Below, in pieces: positions 1 to 8,798 of a stretch of DNA of 64,000 nt (position 1 is its first letter; the number at the start of each line of letters is the position of its first letter). The translations under genes and the position numbers were made by a program. The notes beneath the pieces are model-generated. The model did not search any database. It saw only the letters and a program-made list of their open reading frames with translations, and was not told the origin of the DNA. Source of the stretch: Pectobacterium araliae (GTDB lineage Bacteria > Pseudomonadota > Gammaproteobacteria > Enterobacterales > Enterobacteriaceae); contig NZ_AP028908.1 of assembly GCF_037076465.1 (NCBI RefSeq), positions 2,604,001 to 2,668,000 on the forward strand, written 5' to 3'.

Positions 1-514
1 TAAGGTTGTTTTAACCACGGCATTGTATCGTCTTGAAAAGAAAAATGTTCCCAAGCAAGATCCGCTTGATCCGAACTTCTACTTTGCATCATCGGGGCAA
101 GTTAGTCGTGGGTTGGAGGTCGAACTGAAAGGTAAACCCACTGACAAGTTAAATGTCAGCCTTACTTATAACAATATCTTGGCTGAGGACGATGATGGCC
201 TTCGGATTGGAGACGAACCCCGTCACCATGCCAACCTGTGGACAACTTATCACTTAACTGACAATTGGAGCGTTGGCGGCGGTATTGATGCCAGAAGCAA
301 AACCTCCTACAGCAGCCAAAGTATTGGCGAATTTAAATTTCCCGGTCAAACGCGGCTAGATGCGATGGTGCGTTATGAGGCTCGCCAATGGTCTGCCACA
401 TTGGGGGTACGCAACCTGACGAACCGCGATTTGTATGATGGCGGCTCCAGCCCGTATTACCTCTATCAAGAACCGGAACGGACCTTTACCCTGAGCGGTT
501 CGATGAAATTCTAA
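1..514 (+). CDS. TonB-dependent outer-membrane receptor, C-terminal part (cut by window edge)
   Basis: The reading frame is open from base 2 and runs off the left edge, so only about 170 C-terminal residues are visible. They show the alternating beta-strand pattern of an outer-membrane barrel, with family-typical segments such as SRGLEVELKG, LNVSLTYNN, RHHANLWTTY and LRNL-like GVRNLTNRDLYD. The chain ends in a terminal phenylalanine (SGSMKF), the usual beta-barrel assembly signal. Such receptors import ferric siderophores or similar ligands using TonB energy. The ligand cannot be told from this fragment. A thioredoxin gene follows 78 bases downstream on the same strand, so a shared transcript is possible. 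Confidence 0.9.
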   Translation, partial: KVVLTTALYRLEKKNVPKQDPLDPNFYFASSGQVSRGLEVELKGKPTDKLNVSLTYNNILAEDDDGLRIGDEPRHHANLWTTYHLTDNWSVGGGIDARSKTSYSSQSIGEFKFPGQTRLDAMVRYEARQWSATLGVRNLTNRDLYDGGSSPYYLYQEPERTFTLSGSMKF

Positions 515-592
515 AAGAACCGAACAACGAGCCGCTTCGTCAGAATTGATCAGGTGAAAGCGGCAACAACTGAAGAAATAATAAGGAAAGCG

Positions 593-931
593 ATGAGTTC
601 TATTATTGCAGTGACCGAACACAACTATACCGATGAAGTTGAATTATCCGAACTACCCGTATTGATCGACTTTTGGGCACCCTGGTGTGCGCCTTGCCGG
701 GCATTGGCTCCTACCATTGAAGAAGTGGCGCAGAAATATGACGGAAAAATCAAAGTAGTGAAGATCAATGTCGATGAGGCCAAACCTTTAAGCGATCGTT
801 TCGGTGTTAAAGGCATACCCGCGCTATTTATCATAAAAGACGGCAACATAGCCGCCCGCCCTCAGGTCAGCAACCGCACCCGCTTATTCGCGTTGCTCGA
901 CACACAGTTAGCACCGGAGCATAAATCATGA
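593..931 (+). CDS. Thioredoxin-family protein
   Basis: A 112-residue protein with one thioredoxin fold. The redox motif W-C-A-P-C lies at residues 31-35 after the FWAP strand, and the cis-proline loop GIPALF is at about 74-79. There is no signal peptide, so it should be cytoplasmic. The start chosen is the ATG at 593, preceded by AAGGAAAG; an in-frame GTG at 554 lacks a good site. WCAPC differs from the classical WCGPC by Gly to Ala. It overlaps the next gene by ATGA (928-931), indicating translational coupling, and follows a TonB receptor gene. This suggests a dedicated partner of the neighbouring unknown protein rather than the housekeeping thioredoxin (inference). Confidence 0.88.
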   Translation: MSSIIAVTEHNYTDEVELSELPVLIDFWAPWCAPCRALAPTIEEVAQKYDGKIKVVKINVDEAKPLSDRFGVKGIPALFIIKDGNIAARPQVSNRTRLFALLDTQLAPEHKS

Positions 932-1851
932 CCACCACATTATCGGCATTCCATAATGATACGCAGCGAAAAGAAGACCTACTGGCGCAGGCGCGAACAG
1001 CAATTGCACAAGGTCAACTTCGCGCAACGACAGATAGCTACGACGATAACAGCGGCAAAGGCAGTGTTATCGCCGTTTTACTGGGATCGCAGCAAATTAC
1101 ACTGGCAGAAGAAAAACTGGGTATCCCTACAAATGTGGCGACACTCTATGAAACTCTTTTCGCCAATTTTGGCGTATTGGAGACAATCGATAACATTCAG
1201 TATCACGATAAACTCCCTGCCGACGCCCAATCAAAGCTGCTCGACTGGCTAACCGCCATTCCGGTGGGTGCCGACCTGACATTATTACCCAGCGCATTTA
1301 TCGCACGGTTGCTTCAAGACATACTGTCTGGCGACATCTTACTTCCCGAACATATTCCAGCCAGTCTTGACGACATCATACGCGATACGGCAGAGGCTCA
1401 CTGGCGGACTTCACGTGGAGAACCATTGACGGAGCAGGAATGGCAGCAGTTGCGACAAAACGCAATGGCAATCACAGACGGTGTGGAATCAGGCTGGCCA
1501 CATTCGGTGGCGACCTTCGTAGAAAGTATCCTGTGGCCTTCAAATGAAGGAGGGCGAGCTATATCCGATGCGTTGCATTTTTTTCTGGCAACGCTGGTGA
1601 GCCAGTTCAGCCTGCAACATTATACTCCCGAAGATCGTGCCGCCTTGAGTGCAGCGATGCAAGCTTTTGAACAGTTAAAAGAAGACACGCCGGAACCTGA
1701 CCAAGCCGCTATTTTAGCACTGCCTGAAATTATTGCCTGGAGAGAAGTCACGGCCAGCGGCCGACAAAACAGCGCGCTGACGCAAGCAAAAAAGACGGTC
1801 TCTGCACTCAGCGCGGCGCTTCATCAACGGCTCATTGAGTTAATCGCGTAA
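928..1851 (+). CDS. Unrecognised 307-residue protein coupled to thioredoxin
   Basis: I do not recognise this protein. It is 307 residues, largely helical, acidic, without signal peptide or membrane segment, and cysteine-free in the translation. It starts with ATGA overlapping the thioredoxin stop, so the two are probably made together. The N-terminal part (1-60) has glutamine and lysine-rich helices; the middle contains the aromatic segment SGWPHSVATFVESILWP (about 190-206). A hairpin with the features of a terminator lies just after the stop. The pairing with a thioredoxin and a TonB-receptor gene suggests a role linked to uptake or processing of an imported ligand, but that is only contextual. 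Confidence 0.8.
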   Translation: MTTTLSAFHNDTQRKEDLLAQARTAIAQGQLRATTDSYDDNSGKGSVIAVLLGSQQITLAEEKLGIPTNVATLYETLFANFGVLETIDNIQYHDKLPADAQSKLLDWLTAIPVGADLTLLPSAFIARLLQDILSGDILLPEHIPASLDDIIRDTAEAHWRTSRGEPLTEQEWQQLRQNAMAITDGVESGWPHSVATFVESILWPSNEGGRAISDALHFFLATLVSQFSLQHYTPEDRAALSAAMQAFEQLKEDTPEPDQAAILALPEIIAWREVTASGRQNSALTQAKKTVSALSAALHQRLIELIA

Positions 1852-1862
1852 ATGGAGCACGG

Positions 1863-1893
1863 GGGAAAAGGAGATGTTCGCCTTTTCCCTTTC
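1863..1893. terminator. Bidirectional terminator between convergent genes
   Basis: Inverted repeat GGGAAAAGG (1863-1871) and CCTTTTCCC (1881-1889) with a 9-base loop, followed by TTT on the plus strand. It sits between the stops of the 307-residue gene (+) and fecR (-). Confidence 0.65.
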
Positions 1894-1895
1894 TG

Positions 1896-2834
1896 TTAAG
1901 CCCTTTTCGAAATATTGACCCAATAATCTGTTGTGCGATGGATATTGATAGGAAAGGTTTGCACGAGTGATTCGAATGTACGGTTGATATCATCCAATGA
2001 GAAGATCCCGCTGATGCGTAATCTGGCGGCCTCTGGGGAAACACGGATCACGCCTTGGCGATAATTACGAATCTCATCAACGAGTTGGCCTAGCGGTTGT
2101 TCATTCATTTCAATTAAACCATTAATCCAGGCACTTTCCGCTTTGGCTACCACCCGCAACGGTTCAAAACCAGACTGGCTCATGAGTACGCTTTGTCCGG
2201 CCCGTAATTGATAGGTATCATTGCGGTGATTGAGCAAACGAACCGGATTGGATAAAGCAGAAACACGTGCCCCCTGTGATTGCTGAGCGACATTAAGTAT
2301 CCCGCGCTCTAACACGATCTCCCCATGATGAGTGGCGATCGTCAATGGAACCGAGGCAACCTGCGCGTCAATGTAAATCTGCCCTTGCAATAACCGAATC
2401 TGTCGCTGAGTATTGCTCATCGCCAGATCGACCACGCTGCGTGCATTGAGCGTTAACTGACTGCCATCTGTTAATAATTGCTGGCTTCGCTCCCCAGTTT
2501 TGGTGTGCAGATCGGCGAGCAGGCCACTGAGTGGGGCTTGCCGATGATAAACCCACCCACTTAGTGTTCCTCCGGCGGCCAATGCCAAGACGCCAAGAAC
2601 AAACTGACGTCGACTCCCCCGTTTCTGTATGGTTCGCCGCACGTCAGGTGACGTTACTAATAGGGGGACATTCCCTAACATTGACTCAAGCATTCGACAG
2701 GCTTTGTCGTGTTCAACATCGGTGTTACGCCATCGTTCGAAGGAACGCCACTGCTCATCTGTCATTTCACCAGAATGTACCAACACCATCCATTCGATGG
2801 CTTGTTGAGCAATAGGGTCGGGCGTCGCTATCAT
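1896..2834 (-). CDS. FecR-type anti-sigma / sigma regulator
   Basis: FecR family, 312 residues. The cytoplasmic N-terminal part (IAQQAIEWMVLVHSGEMT, EQWRSFERWR) is the DUF4880-like sigma-binding region. A single membrane segment at about 82-98 follows, then the periplasmic FecR domain with TGERSQQLLTDGSQLTLN and a C-terminal STN-like end. It would pass a signal from a ligand-loaded TonB receptor to the adjacent ECF sigma factor. The start is the ATG at 2834, overlapping the sigma-factor stop as ATGA; an upstream in-frame start at 2867 lies inside that gene. The residues before the membrane helix read RGSRRQFVLG, resembling a twin-arginine motif, which has been reported for some FecR proteins. 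Confidence 0.9.
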   Translation of the reverse strand: MIATPDPIAQQAIEWMVLVHSGEMTDEQWRSFERWRNTDVEHDKACRMLESMLGNVPLLVTSPDVRRTIQKRGSRRQFVLGVLALAAGGTLSGWVYHRQAPLSGLLADLHTKTGERSQQLLTDGSQLTLNARSVVDLAMSNTQRQIRLLQGQIYIDAQVASVPLTIATHHGEIVLERGILNVAQQSQGARVSALSNPVRLLNHRNDTYQLRAGQSVLMSQSGFEPLRVVAKAESAWINGLIEMNEQPLGQLVDEIRNYRQGVIRVSPEAARLRISGIFSLDDINRTFESLVQTFPINIHRTTDYWVNISKRA

Positions 2835-3346
2835 TTTGGGGTATGCTCCGCAATCACCAGATAACACTGGGTAAGTGCTTTAGCCATATATTTGCGCACC
2901 ATACTCACAGACACCTGTAACCGCTCTGCAATTTGTGTATAGGTCATCCCATCAAGCTGGCTACAAAAAAAAGCATCTCGCGCTTTGTCAGACAACCCGC
3001 TCAGTGCCTTATCAATCAATATCAGCGACTCCATGATCTGCTGTTGCTCTTCTGGCGAAGGATGAACGATTTCTGGCCGACTTGCCAACGCAGTCATATA
3101 GGCCTGCTCCAGATCGCGGCGACGCCAGACTTCATACACCAGATGATTAGAAATCGTTGTCAACATTGCCCGCGGTTCACGCAATTCGACAAGATTATAA
3201 TTGATAGATAATCGTAAAAAGGTTTCTGAGGCGATATCTTCTGCATTATGGCGACATTTCAGCGTATAACTCAGGCGTTTTACCAACCATTGGTAATTTC
3301 CACGGAATAACTGAGATAATATATCAGGTTCTAACGTAATAGCCAT
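2831..3346 (-). CDS. FecI-type ECF sigma factor
   Basis: A 171-residue extracytoplasmic-function sigma factor. Region 2 includes LVKRLSYTLKCRHNAEDIASETFLRL; region 4 is the C-terminal helix-turn-helix with LSDKARDAFFCSQLDGMTY and QIAERLQVSVSMVRKY. I chose the ATG at 3346; a TTG three codons upstream is possible. It is translationally coupled to fecR. In known systems such a pair activates a TonB receptor gene. The decayed receptor gene upstream on the same strand may have been the partner, leaving the intact receptor at the left edge as the other candidate. Confidence 0.92.
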   Translation of the reverse strand: MAITLEPDILSQLFRGNYQWLVKRLSYTLKCRHNAEDIASETFLRLSINYNLVELREPRAMLTTISNHLVYEVWRRRDLEQAYMTALASRPEIVHPSPEEQQQIMESLILIDKALSGLSDKARDAFFCSQLDGMTYTQIAERLQVSVSMVRKYMAKALTQCYLVIAEHTPK

Positions 3347-3699
3347 AATAAACAAGCCTACCCATTAACAGGTTGAATTAATATACCCGTCATCTCTCTA
3401 GATGTTTGTACACGTATCGTCTTCACGCAACTCACCGTATTTGGAGTATGGAGAATGGGCATTCATTGCCTGACGCGGAAAGTAGAATTATAGAGAGCAA
3501 GCTAAGTAGCACCTAATATCTTTTATTTATTTGCTTATTTGAAAATAACAAAATCGAGTAATCGAACGACTAAACATATTATTGCCGAACACGTCGTCTT
3601 GTGATTAAAAAAACGAACAAGGGGATAGGTTGTTTTGATGTTTGGAATAATTGTCAAGCAGCAGCATACTCTGCCAGTGCATTGTTGAGGGTTAAGTAT
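3347..3699. other. Non-coding stretch upstream of fecI
   Basis: About 350 bases between fecI and the receptor remnant. The sequence is AT-rich around 3510-3600, which may hold the fecI promoter on the minus strand. I see no convincing gene, repeat or recognisable operator. A 90-codon open frame on the plus strand from 3601 is antisense to the receptor remnant and has no family features. Confidence 0.4.
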
Positions 3700-4262
3700 G
3701 GCAGTCTGTCACCGGCCGCCATAGCAGTGGATCAGCTCAAGGCCAACAAACCACGGTGCGCTCAAACAAAGGTGAATAAAACGTACATTCACATCACGCG
3801 TAATCGCTTCCTGTTTCTCAAGTGGCACCACCTTGAACAAGACGACAGATTCAGGCAGAGCCGTTTGTCATAGAAGGCGAACTTAGCACCGGTTTCAAGC
3901 TGTTCAGCTTCAACCGGAGCAAGCGCAGAACCATTTCGGGTGGGGTAACCAACGTTATTGCTGATCCCTTGCGAGTAGCTAGCATAGGTGGAGATGCCAG
4001 GCTCGACCTGATAGGTAACACCCAGCCTATAGCGCCATTTATCCAGTGGTTCCGAATTGATGCTGAGTGAGTAGGTCGAGTAAGGGCGGTAGGATACCCG
4101 CCGTGCCGAGGTTAGAATGTCCCAGCGATCGCCAATCGAGATCTGATCCTGAATAAAGTAGCCACTTCTCGGTTTTTGTAGAAAAATCACCGAGCACAGG
4201 GGCGCATAAGCAAAGCTGTCCACGGAGGGCTGAATTTTGGTGCCACCAACAGGAAGCCGCAA
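3700..4262 (-). pseudogene. Decayed TonB-dependent receptor gene
   Basis: Translation of the minus strand from about 4180 to 3850 gives a clear receptor barrel segment: SGYFIQDQISIGDRWDILTS, RYRLGVTYQVEPGISTYASY, SQGISN and VEAEQLETGAKFAFYDKRL. After about 3860 the frame shifts and a different frame continues the barrel-like LFKVVPLEKQEAITRDVN before losing similarity. There is no plug domain, TonB box, signal peptide or proper C-terminal end; a normal receptor is about 650-800 residues. It is therefore a fragment with at least one frameshift and deletions at both sides. It lies upstream of fecI on the same strand. Confidence 0.75.
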
Positions 4263-4476
4263 TTCCTTCTAAACCGTACTGACCGAACGAACCCTTCGTG
4301 GGGAAAATTGCTTTCGCTTATACGACGCTCTCTCACCGAACCGTTCTAAACGTCGCAAGTGAGCGTTGGTTAACTAACTCAGCGAATCGATATATGGCCG
4401 TGAGCGAAGACAATAGCACCCGCCTTCCGTCATATGATGGCATGCCACGGTGGAATAAATTCACTTTTTTGCTCGT

Positions 4477-5061
4477 TTATTCCGCGAGCTTAGCTGAAGA
4501 GGACGGCACCAAGCGCCTCGCTCGGCATGCATCGAGAATTTCATCAGCCAAAGATGAATCATCTGGACAGGCTCGTGAAAGCACAATCGCCCCGACCACA
4601 TGGGCGAGCATGTCCAGCGTAGCGGCACGCGTTTCCTGTTGGCTCGCTCCATCAGGCACATGATCACTCTGCCCCAGCCCAGCCAGTAAGCGCTCAATCC
4701 CTTTGACAAACGTGGCTTTAACTTCATCCGACTGCCGGGCGGCATCTCCGCACAACGCCGCCATCGTGCAACCACTTCCACGCTCGTCACGGTGTTTTCT
4801 CGACAGATAGTAATCGACAAACGCGTTCACATCGGTCTCTGCGGTAAATTGAGAAACTTGCGAGAAGCCACTTTCCGCCGCTTTAGCCATCAAATCAGCC
4901 TTAGACCGGAAGTGCTTGTAGAACCCACCGTGCGTGAAACCCGCCGCCGCCATCAGATCGGCCACCCCCACGCCATCGTAACCACGCTCACGAAACAAAG
5001 CAGAAGCCGTTTTGACGATGTGCGCACGATTGGCCAACGCCTGTGTCTTAGTGACCCTCAT
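4477..5061 (-). CDS. TetR-family repressor 1
   Basis: A 194-residue TetR/AcrR regulator. The helix-turn-helix is at about 15-52, with GYDGVGVADLMAAAGFTHGG and FYKHFRSKADLM. The C-terminal ligand domain contains GSGCTMAALCGDAARQ (Cys98 and Cys104). The start is ATG 5061, preceded by AGAGG; an in-frame start at 5118 has a poor site. It is divergent from an Old Yellow Enzyme gene, the common arrangement for a local repressor. It is clearly related to the second TetR at 8798, sharing the THGGFY helix and the GC-x-x-AAL motif. The shared cysteine is where a reactive electrophile could be sensed, as in NemR (inference). Confidence 0.9.
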   Translation of the reverse strand: MRVTKTQALANRAHIVKTASALFRERGYDGVGVADLMAAAGFTHGGFYKHFRSKADLMAKAAESGFSQVSQFTAETDVNAFVDYYLSRKHRDERGSGCTMAALCGDAARQSDEVKATFVKGIERLLAGLGQSDHVPDGASQQETRAATLDMLAHVVGAIVLSRACPDDSSLADEILDACRARRLVPSSSAKLAE

Positions 5062-5147
5062 TTCAGATGCCTCTTTTGTCTTATAACAATAATGCATACC
5101 AATATACATTGATGTCATTCATCATCAAAGCACTTGACGAAAAAGAT

Positions 5148-5163
5148 TATGATCATCATCATA
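5148..5163. promoter_or_regulatory. Putative TetR operator, copy 1
   Basis: TATGATCATCATCATA, an inverted repeat TATGA-N6-TCATA, lies in the 261-base gap between the divergent TetR 1 and Old Yellow Enzyme genes. The same arm and spacing recur at 8783-8798 and 9409-9424. It would let one repressor act on both divergent promoters. Confidence 0.6.
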
Positions 5164-5322
5164 AAAACACACTCACTTTCTGTACGGAGTGATAAGTCAG
5201 GATCGACAACGACATGACCGCATCAATTCTGGCGGCTGACGCTTGTTGGCCTCACGCGGGGGACTCAACTCGCTTTGAGCGCTCATAATAACCATCGTTA
5301 ACCCATGTGGATGAAAGAAAAC

Positions 5323-6417
5323 ATGACTGATAAAAACTTGTTTGCCCCCTACTCTCTTGGCCCGCTAACGCTGTCCAACCGGATCGTTATGGCGCCGCTA
5401 TCGCGCAATCGTGCTGACGTTGATCTGGTCCCCAGCGAACTGGCAACCACCTATTATAGCCAACGTGCTTCTGCTGGGTTAATCATCACGGAAGCAACAC
5501 AAATATCGCCGCAGGCGCAGGGTTACCAGAACACCCCTGGCATCTACACACCAGCACAAATTGATGGCTGGCGTAAAATTACTGATGCCGTACATGCCAA
5601 AAATGGGAAGATTTTTTTGCAAATCTGGCACGTTGGTCGCGTTTCTCACGTTGATTTACAGCCCGGTGGCGCCGCGCCCGTTGCCCCTTCAGCCATCCGT
5701 GCCGCCACCCAAACGTTCATCAATAACAGCTTTGCTGAGGTTTCCGAACCGCGTGCGCTGGCGTTGAACGAACTACCCGACATCATCAACGATTTCCGTC
5801 AGGCCGCCGCCAACGCTATCGCGGCTGGCTTTGATGGCGTTGAAATCCATGCTGCCAACGGCTATTTGTTGGACCAGTTCCTTAAAGATGGTGCCAACGT
5901 ACGCACCGATGCCTACGGCGGCTCCGTAGAGAACCGGGCACGGCTCACGCTGGAAGTCACCAGCGCTATCGCTGATGAAATCGGCGCCGAACATACCGGT
6001 ATCCGCATCTCACCCGTGTCACCGATTAACGGTGTCTCCAGCAGCGATCCACAGCCACAGTTCGATTATCTGGTCGAGCAGCTTAATGCACTTGGCATCG
6101 CCTATTTGCACGTCGTAGAAGGTGCCACAGGTGGCCCGCGCGATATCGCGCCATTCGATTATGACGCCCTGCGCCAGCGTTTTAGCAACACTTATATCGC
6201 CAACAACGGCTACGACCTGACACTAGCGACCTCACGCCTCAACGACGGCAAAGCCGATCTGTTTGCCTTCGGACACCATTACATCGCTAACCCCGACCTG
6301 GTGGAGCGACTGAAGGCGGGTACTCCGCTGGCCGATCTCAATCCAGCCACACTCTATGGCGGTGGAGCAGAGGGATATATTGATTACCCAACGCAGGCCG
6401 ACACCAGGGCCAATTAA
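5323..6417 (+). CDS. Old Yellow Enzyme-family ene-reductase (NemA-like)
   Basis: A 364-residue FMN-dependent TIM-barrel enzyme that reduces activated C=C bonds (enones, quinones, maleimides) and often nitro compounds using NAD(P)H. The N-terminal strand is LSNRIVMAPLSRNRA; WHVGRVSH is at 102-109; the substrate-binding His/Asn pair is H176 and N179 in VEIHAANGYL, followed by GGSVENRARL. The C-terminal FMN-phosphate region is FAFGHHYIANPDL. I chose ATG 5323 because MTDKNLF matches the family start; ATGs at 5305 and 5311 are also in frame. It is the first gene of the run of reductases and is divergent from TetR 1, resembling the nemR-nemA pair. Confidence 0.92.
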   Translation: MTDKNLFAPYSLGPLTLSNRIVMAPLSRNRADVDLVPSELATTYYSQRASAGLIITEATQISPQAQGYQNTPGIYTPAQIDGWRKITDAVHAKNGKIFLQIWHVGRVSHVDLQPGGAAPVAPSAIRAATQTFINNSFAEVSEPRALALNELPDIINDFRQAAANAIAAGFDGVEIHAANGYLLDQFLKDGANVRTDAYGGSVENRARLTLEVTSAIADEIGAEHTGIRISPVSPINGVSSSDPQPQFDYLVEQLNALGIAYLHVVEGATGGPRDIAPFDYDALRQRFSNTYIANNGYDLTLATSRLNDGKADLFAFGHHYIANPDLVERLKAGTPLADLNPATLYGGGAEGYIDYPTQADTRAN

Positions 6418-6491
6418 CTGTTCGGTGGCCACATTTCGTGGCCTTTACCGCCGCGCCTGATGGTGCGTTCTCTCTTTAAAGGACAAATATT

Positions 6492-7280
6492 ATGACTACC
6501 CACTCTACTGCTCTCATCACCGGTGCCTCAACCGGAATTGGTGCCACTTACGCCGACCGCTTCGCGCGCCGCGGACACGATCTGGTCTTGGTCGCGCGCG
6601 ACAAAAAGCGCCTCGACGCACTCGCCACCCGTCTGCGGGACGAATACCACGTCAACGTTGACGTTCTGCAAGCCGATTTGACCCAGCCAGAAGATCTGGC
6701 AACGGTAGAACGCCGTCTGGCAGAGGATTCCGCAATTGATATTCTCATCAACAACGCGGGTATCGCACAGTCCGGCGGCATCGTCGATCAAACGGCTGAC
6801 AGCATCAACCAACTGATCACATTAAACACCACCGCGCTGACCCGACTCGCCGCCGCCATTGCGCCTCGGCTGGTCGAGTCTGGCACGGGAACCATCGTCA
6901 ATATCAGCTCGGTCGTCGGTCTGGCACCTGAGTTCGGCATGTCGGTGTATGGCGCAACCAAGGCCTATGTACTATTTCTTTCGCAGGGTCTGAGCCAGGA
7001 ACTCGCGCCCAAAGGTGTGTATGTACAGGCGGTGCTGCCTGCGGCCACACGTACCGAAATCTGGTCGCACGTCGGCATTGATGTCAATAGCCTGCCGGAA
7101 GTGATGGAAGTCGGCGAATTGGTCGATGCCGCTCTCGTCGGCTTTGATCAACGTGAACTGGTAACGATCCCTCCTCTGCACGTCGCCGAGCGCTGGGACG
7201 CACTGGATGCAGCACGTCAAGGTCTGCTGTCTGATTTGCGTCAGGCAAACGCGGCACAACGTTATCGCCCAGCGAACTGA
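6492..7280 (+). CDS. Short-chain dehydrogenase/reductase 1
   Basis: A 262-residue classical SDR. The NAD(P)-binding motif GASTGIG is at 11-17, NNAG at 87-90, and the catalytic triad is Ser140, Tyr153 and Lys157 (YGATK). An arginine after the first strand (VARDKKR) favours NADPH. The C-terminal part has no membrane segment, so it is a soluble enzyme acting on a carbonyl or alcohol that cannot be named. The start ATG 6492 follows AAAGGACAAATATT. It lies between the ene-reductase and the MDR gene in the same direction, so all are likely co-transcribed. Confidence 0.9.
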   Translation: MTTHSTALITGASTGIGATYADRFARRGHDLVLVARDKKRLDALATRLRDEYHVNVDVLQADLTQPEDLATVERRLAEDSAIDILINNAGIAQSGGIVDQTADSINQLITLNTTALTRLAAAIAPRLVESGTGTIVNISSVVGLAPEFGMSVYGATKAYVLFLSQGLSQELAPKGVYVQAVLPAATRTEIWSHVGIDVNSLPEVMEVGELVDAALVGFDQRELVTIPPLHVAERWDALDAARQGLLSDLRQANAAQRYRPAN

Positions 7281-7322
7281 AATGCACGGTTACCGACTTA
7301 AAACACAAACGAGGCTCAATTC

Positions 7323-8309
7323 ATGACGTTCAAAGCATTGTTGGCAACCAAAGAAAACGGAAGATTTGCAGTCAATCCTGTCGAACTCGACGATAGCGAC
7401 CTGATGCAGGGCGATGTCACGATCGCGGTCGATTACTCAACCGTCAACTACAAGGATGGACTGGCCGTCACCAATCGCTTTGATATCGTCGAGCGCTTCC
7501 CTCTGATCCCCGGAGCCGACCTTTCCGGTACGGTCAAAAGTTCAACGCATCCGGGCATCGAGGTCGGCGATAAAGTCGTGGTCAACTGCTGGGGTCTGGG
7601 TCAGACCCACCATGGTGGGTTTGCTCAGAAGGCGCGCGTACCCGGTGAATGGGTAGTCAAGATCCCTGCTCCCTTTTCGACTAAGGATGCCATGGCTATT
7701 GGCACCGCAGGTTACACGGCAATGCTCAGCGTGCTGGCGCTGGAGCGCGGTGGCATCACACCCGACAGCGGCGACATTTTGGTAACGGGTGCCAATGGCG
7801 GCGCGGGGTCGGTAGCCATCGCCCTGCTGTCCAAACTCGGTTATCGCGTCATTGCATCAACAGGGCGTCCCGAAGAAGCAGCATACCTACACGCGCTAGG
7901 GGCAGCGGAGATTATTGACCGCCATACTTTATCTGGTCAGGGTGCGCCGATCGCCACCGAACGCTGGGCGGGAGCGATTGACGCTATCGGTAGCCATACG
8001 TTGGCCAACGTACTGACGCAGACGCGCTACGGCGGAGTGGTTGCCGCTTTCGGCATGGCTCAGGGGATTGACCTGCCAGCTTCGGTGCTACCTTTCATTC
8101 TGCGCAACGTGACACTGGCGGGCATTGATGCCGTCAACGCGCCACAAGCGATCCGGATCGAGGCCTGGAAACGCCTGGTGCGCGATCTGGATCTGGACAA
8201 ACTGGCACGGACAGTGCGAGTCATTGGGCTGACTGACGTGTTAGCACTCGCCAGTCAGATCGTCGAAGGTAAAGTCCGCGGTCGTACGGTGGTCGATGTT
8301 AACGCCTAG
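7323..8309 (+). CDS. MDR oxidoreductase, YhdH/AcuI-like, copy 1
   Basis: A 328-residue zinc-independent medium-chain reductase of the YhdH/AcuI (acryloyl-CoA reductase-like) group. The N-terminal catalytic domain has YSTVNYKDGLAV and FPLIPGADLSG; the Rossmann domain has VTGANGGAGSVAIALL and STGRPEE, which suits NADPH; the end is EGKVRGRTVVDVNA. Members reduce alpha,beta-unsaturated acyl or carbonyl compounds. It is the same length as and roughly 70% identical by eye to the product of 10471-11457, so the cluster carries two paralogues. ATG 7323 is preceded by GAGG. Confidence 0.9.
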   Translation: MTFKALLATKENGRFAVNPVELDDSDLMQGDVTIAVDYSTVNYKDGLAVTNRFDIVERFPLIPGADLSGTVKSSTHPGIEVGDKVVVNCWGLGQTHHGGFAQKARVPGEWVVKIPAPFSTKDAMAIGTAGYTAMLSVLALERGGITPDSGDILVTGANGGAGSVAIALLSKLGYRVIASTGRPEEAAYLHALGAAEIIDRHTLSGQGAPIATERWAGAIDAIGSHTLANVLTQTRYGGVVAAFGMAQGIDLPASVLPFILRNVTLAGIDAVNAPQAIRIEAWKRLVRDLDLDKLARTVRVIGLTDVLALASQIVEGKVRGRTVVDVNA

Positions 8310-8380
8310 TCCCAACACGCGTATAAAACCCTGAATCGAGGGTACAACCGTACTCTCGATATTCATTGCTGGAGAACATC

Positions 8381-8674
8381 ATGTCTGAGCCCTATACACT
8401 GTGTGTAGTTCTGCACGTAAAGCCCGAACACGCCGTAGCGTTCGCGGCATTGGTTGAGGAGAACGTCGCCGAAACCCGCAAAGATAAAGGCGTTATCATC
8501 TTCAACTACCACAAAGTGGTCGGTGAAACGACCTGGGTTCTGTATGAAAGCTGGGAAAGTGAACATGATTCTGACGTTCACCGCCAGAAACCCGATGTTC
8601 AGGCATTCTTTGCCAGAGCACCCGGCATGCTGGCTCAGGAACCCCAAATACTCCATCTGGGGCCGGTGATCTAG
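8381..8674 (+). CDS. ABM-domain monooxygenase-like protein (YgiN-like)
   Basis: A 97-residue single ABM (antibiotic biosynthesis monooxygenase) domain, a dimeric ferredoxin-like fold. Typical segments are LCVVLHVKPEHAVAFAALVE, the GVIIFNYHKV strand and TTWVLYESWES. Small relatives such as YgiN act on quinols or serve as electrophile-handling enzymes; no substrate can be named. The ATG at 8381 follows GGAG at 8371; a TTG at 8366 overlaps that ribosome site and is rejected. It is the last gene before TetR 2. Confidence 0.85.
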   Translation: MSEPYTLCVVLHVKPEHAVAFAALVEENVAETRKDKGVIIFNYHKVVGETTWVLYESWESEHDSDVHRQKPDVQAFFARAPGMLAQEPQILHLGPVI

Positions 8675-8782
8675 CACGCCAGTAATCGGGTTTGGCACCC
8701 AAGTGAGTTCTGCGATAACAAAGGCTTCTTGTTCTCCCGTTCAGCATCCAGAAACGGCTTGCTGATTTAAGACAACCGTTAT

Positions 8783-8798
8783 TATGATGAACGTCATA
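8783..8798. promoter_or_regulatory. Putative TetR operator, copy 2
   Basis: TATGATGAACGTCATA, again TATGA-N6-TCATA, ends on the A of the TetR 2 start codon. A repressor bound here would block its own initiation region, suggesting autoregulation. Confidence 0.55.

Noticed and set aside
3601..3873. 90-codon plus-strand frame
   Set aside because: It is antisense to the receptor remnant and shows no domain features.
4298..4663. 121-codon plus-strand frame
   Set aside because: It is largely antisense to the TetR 1 gene.
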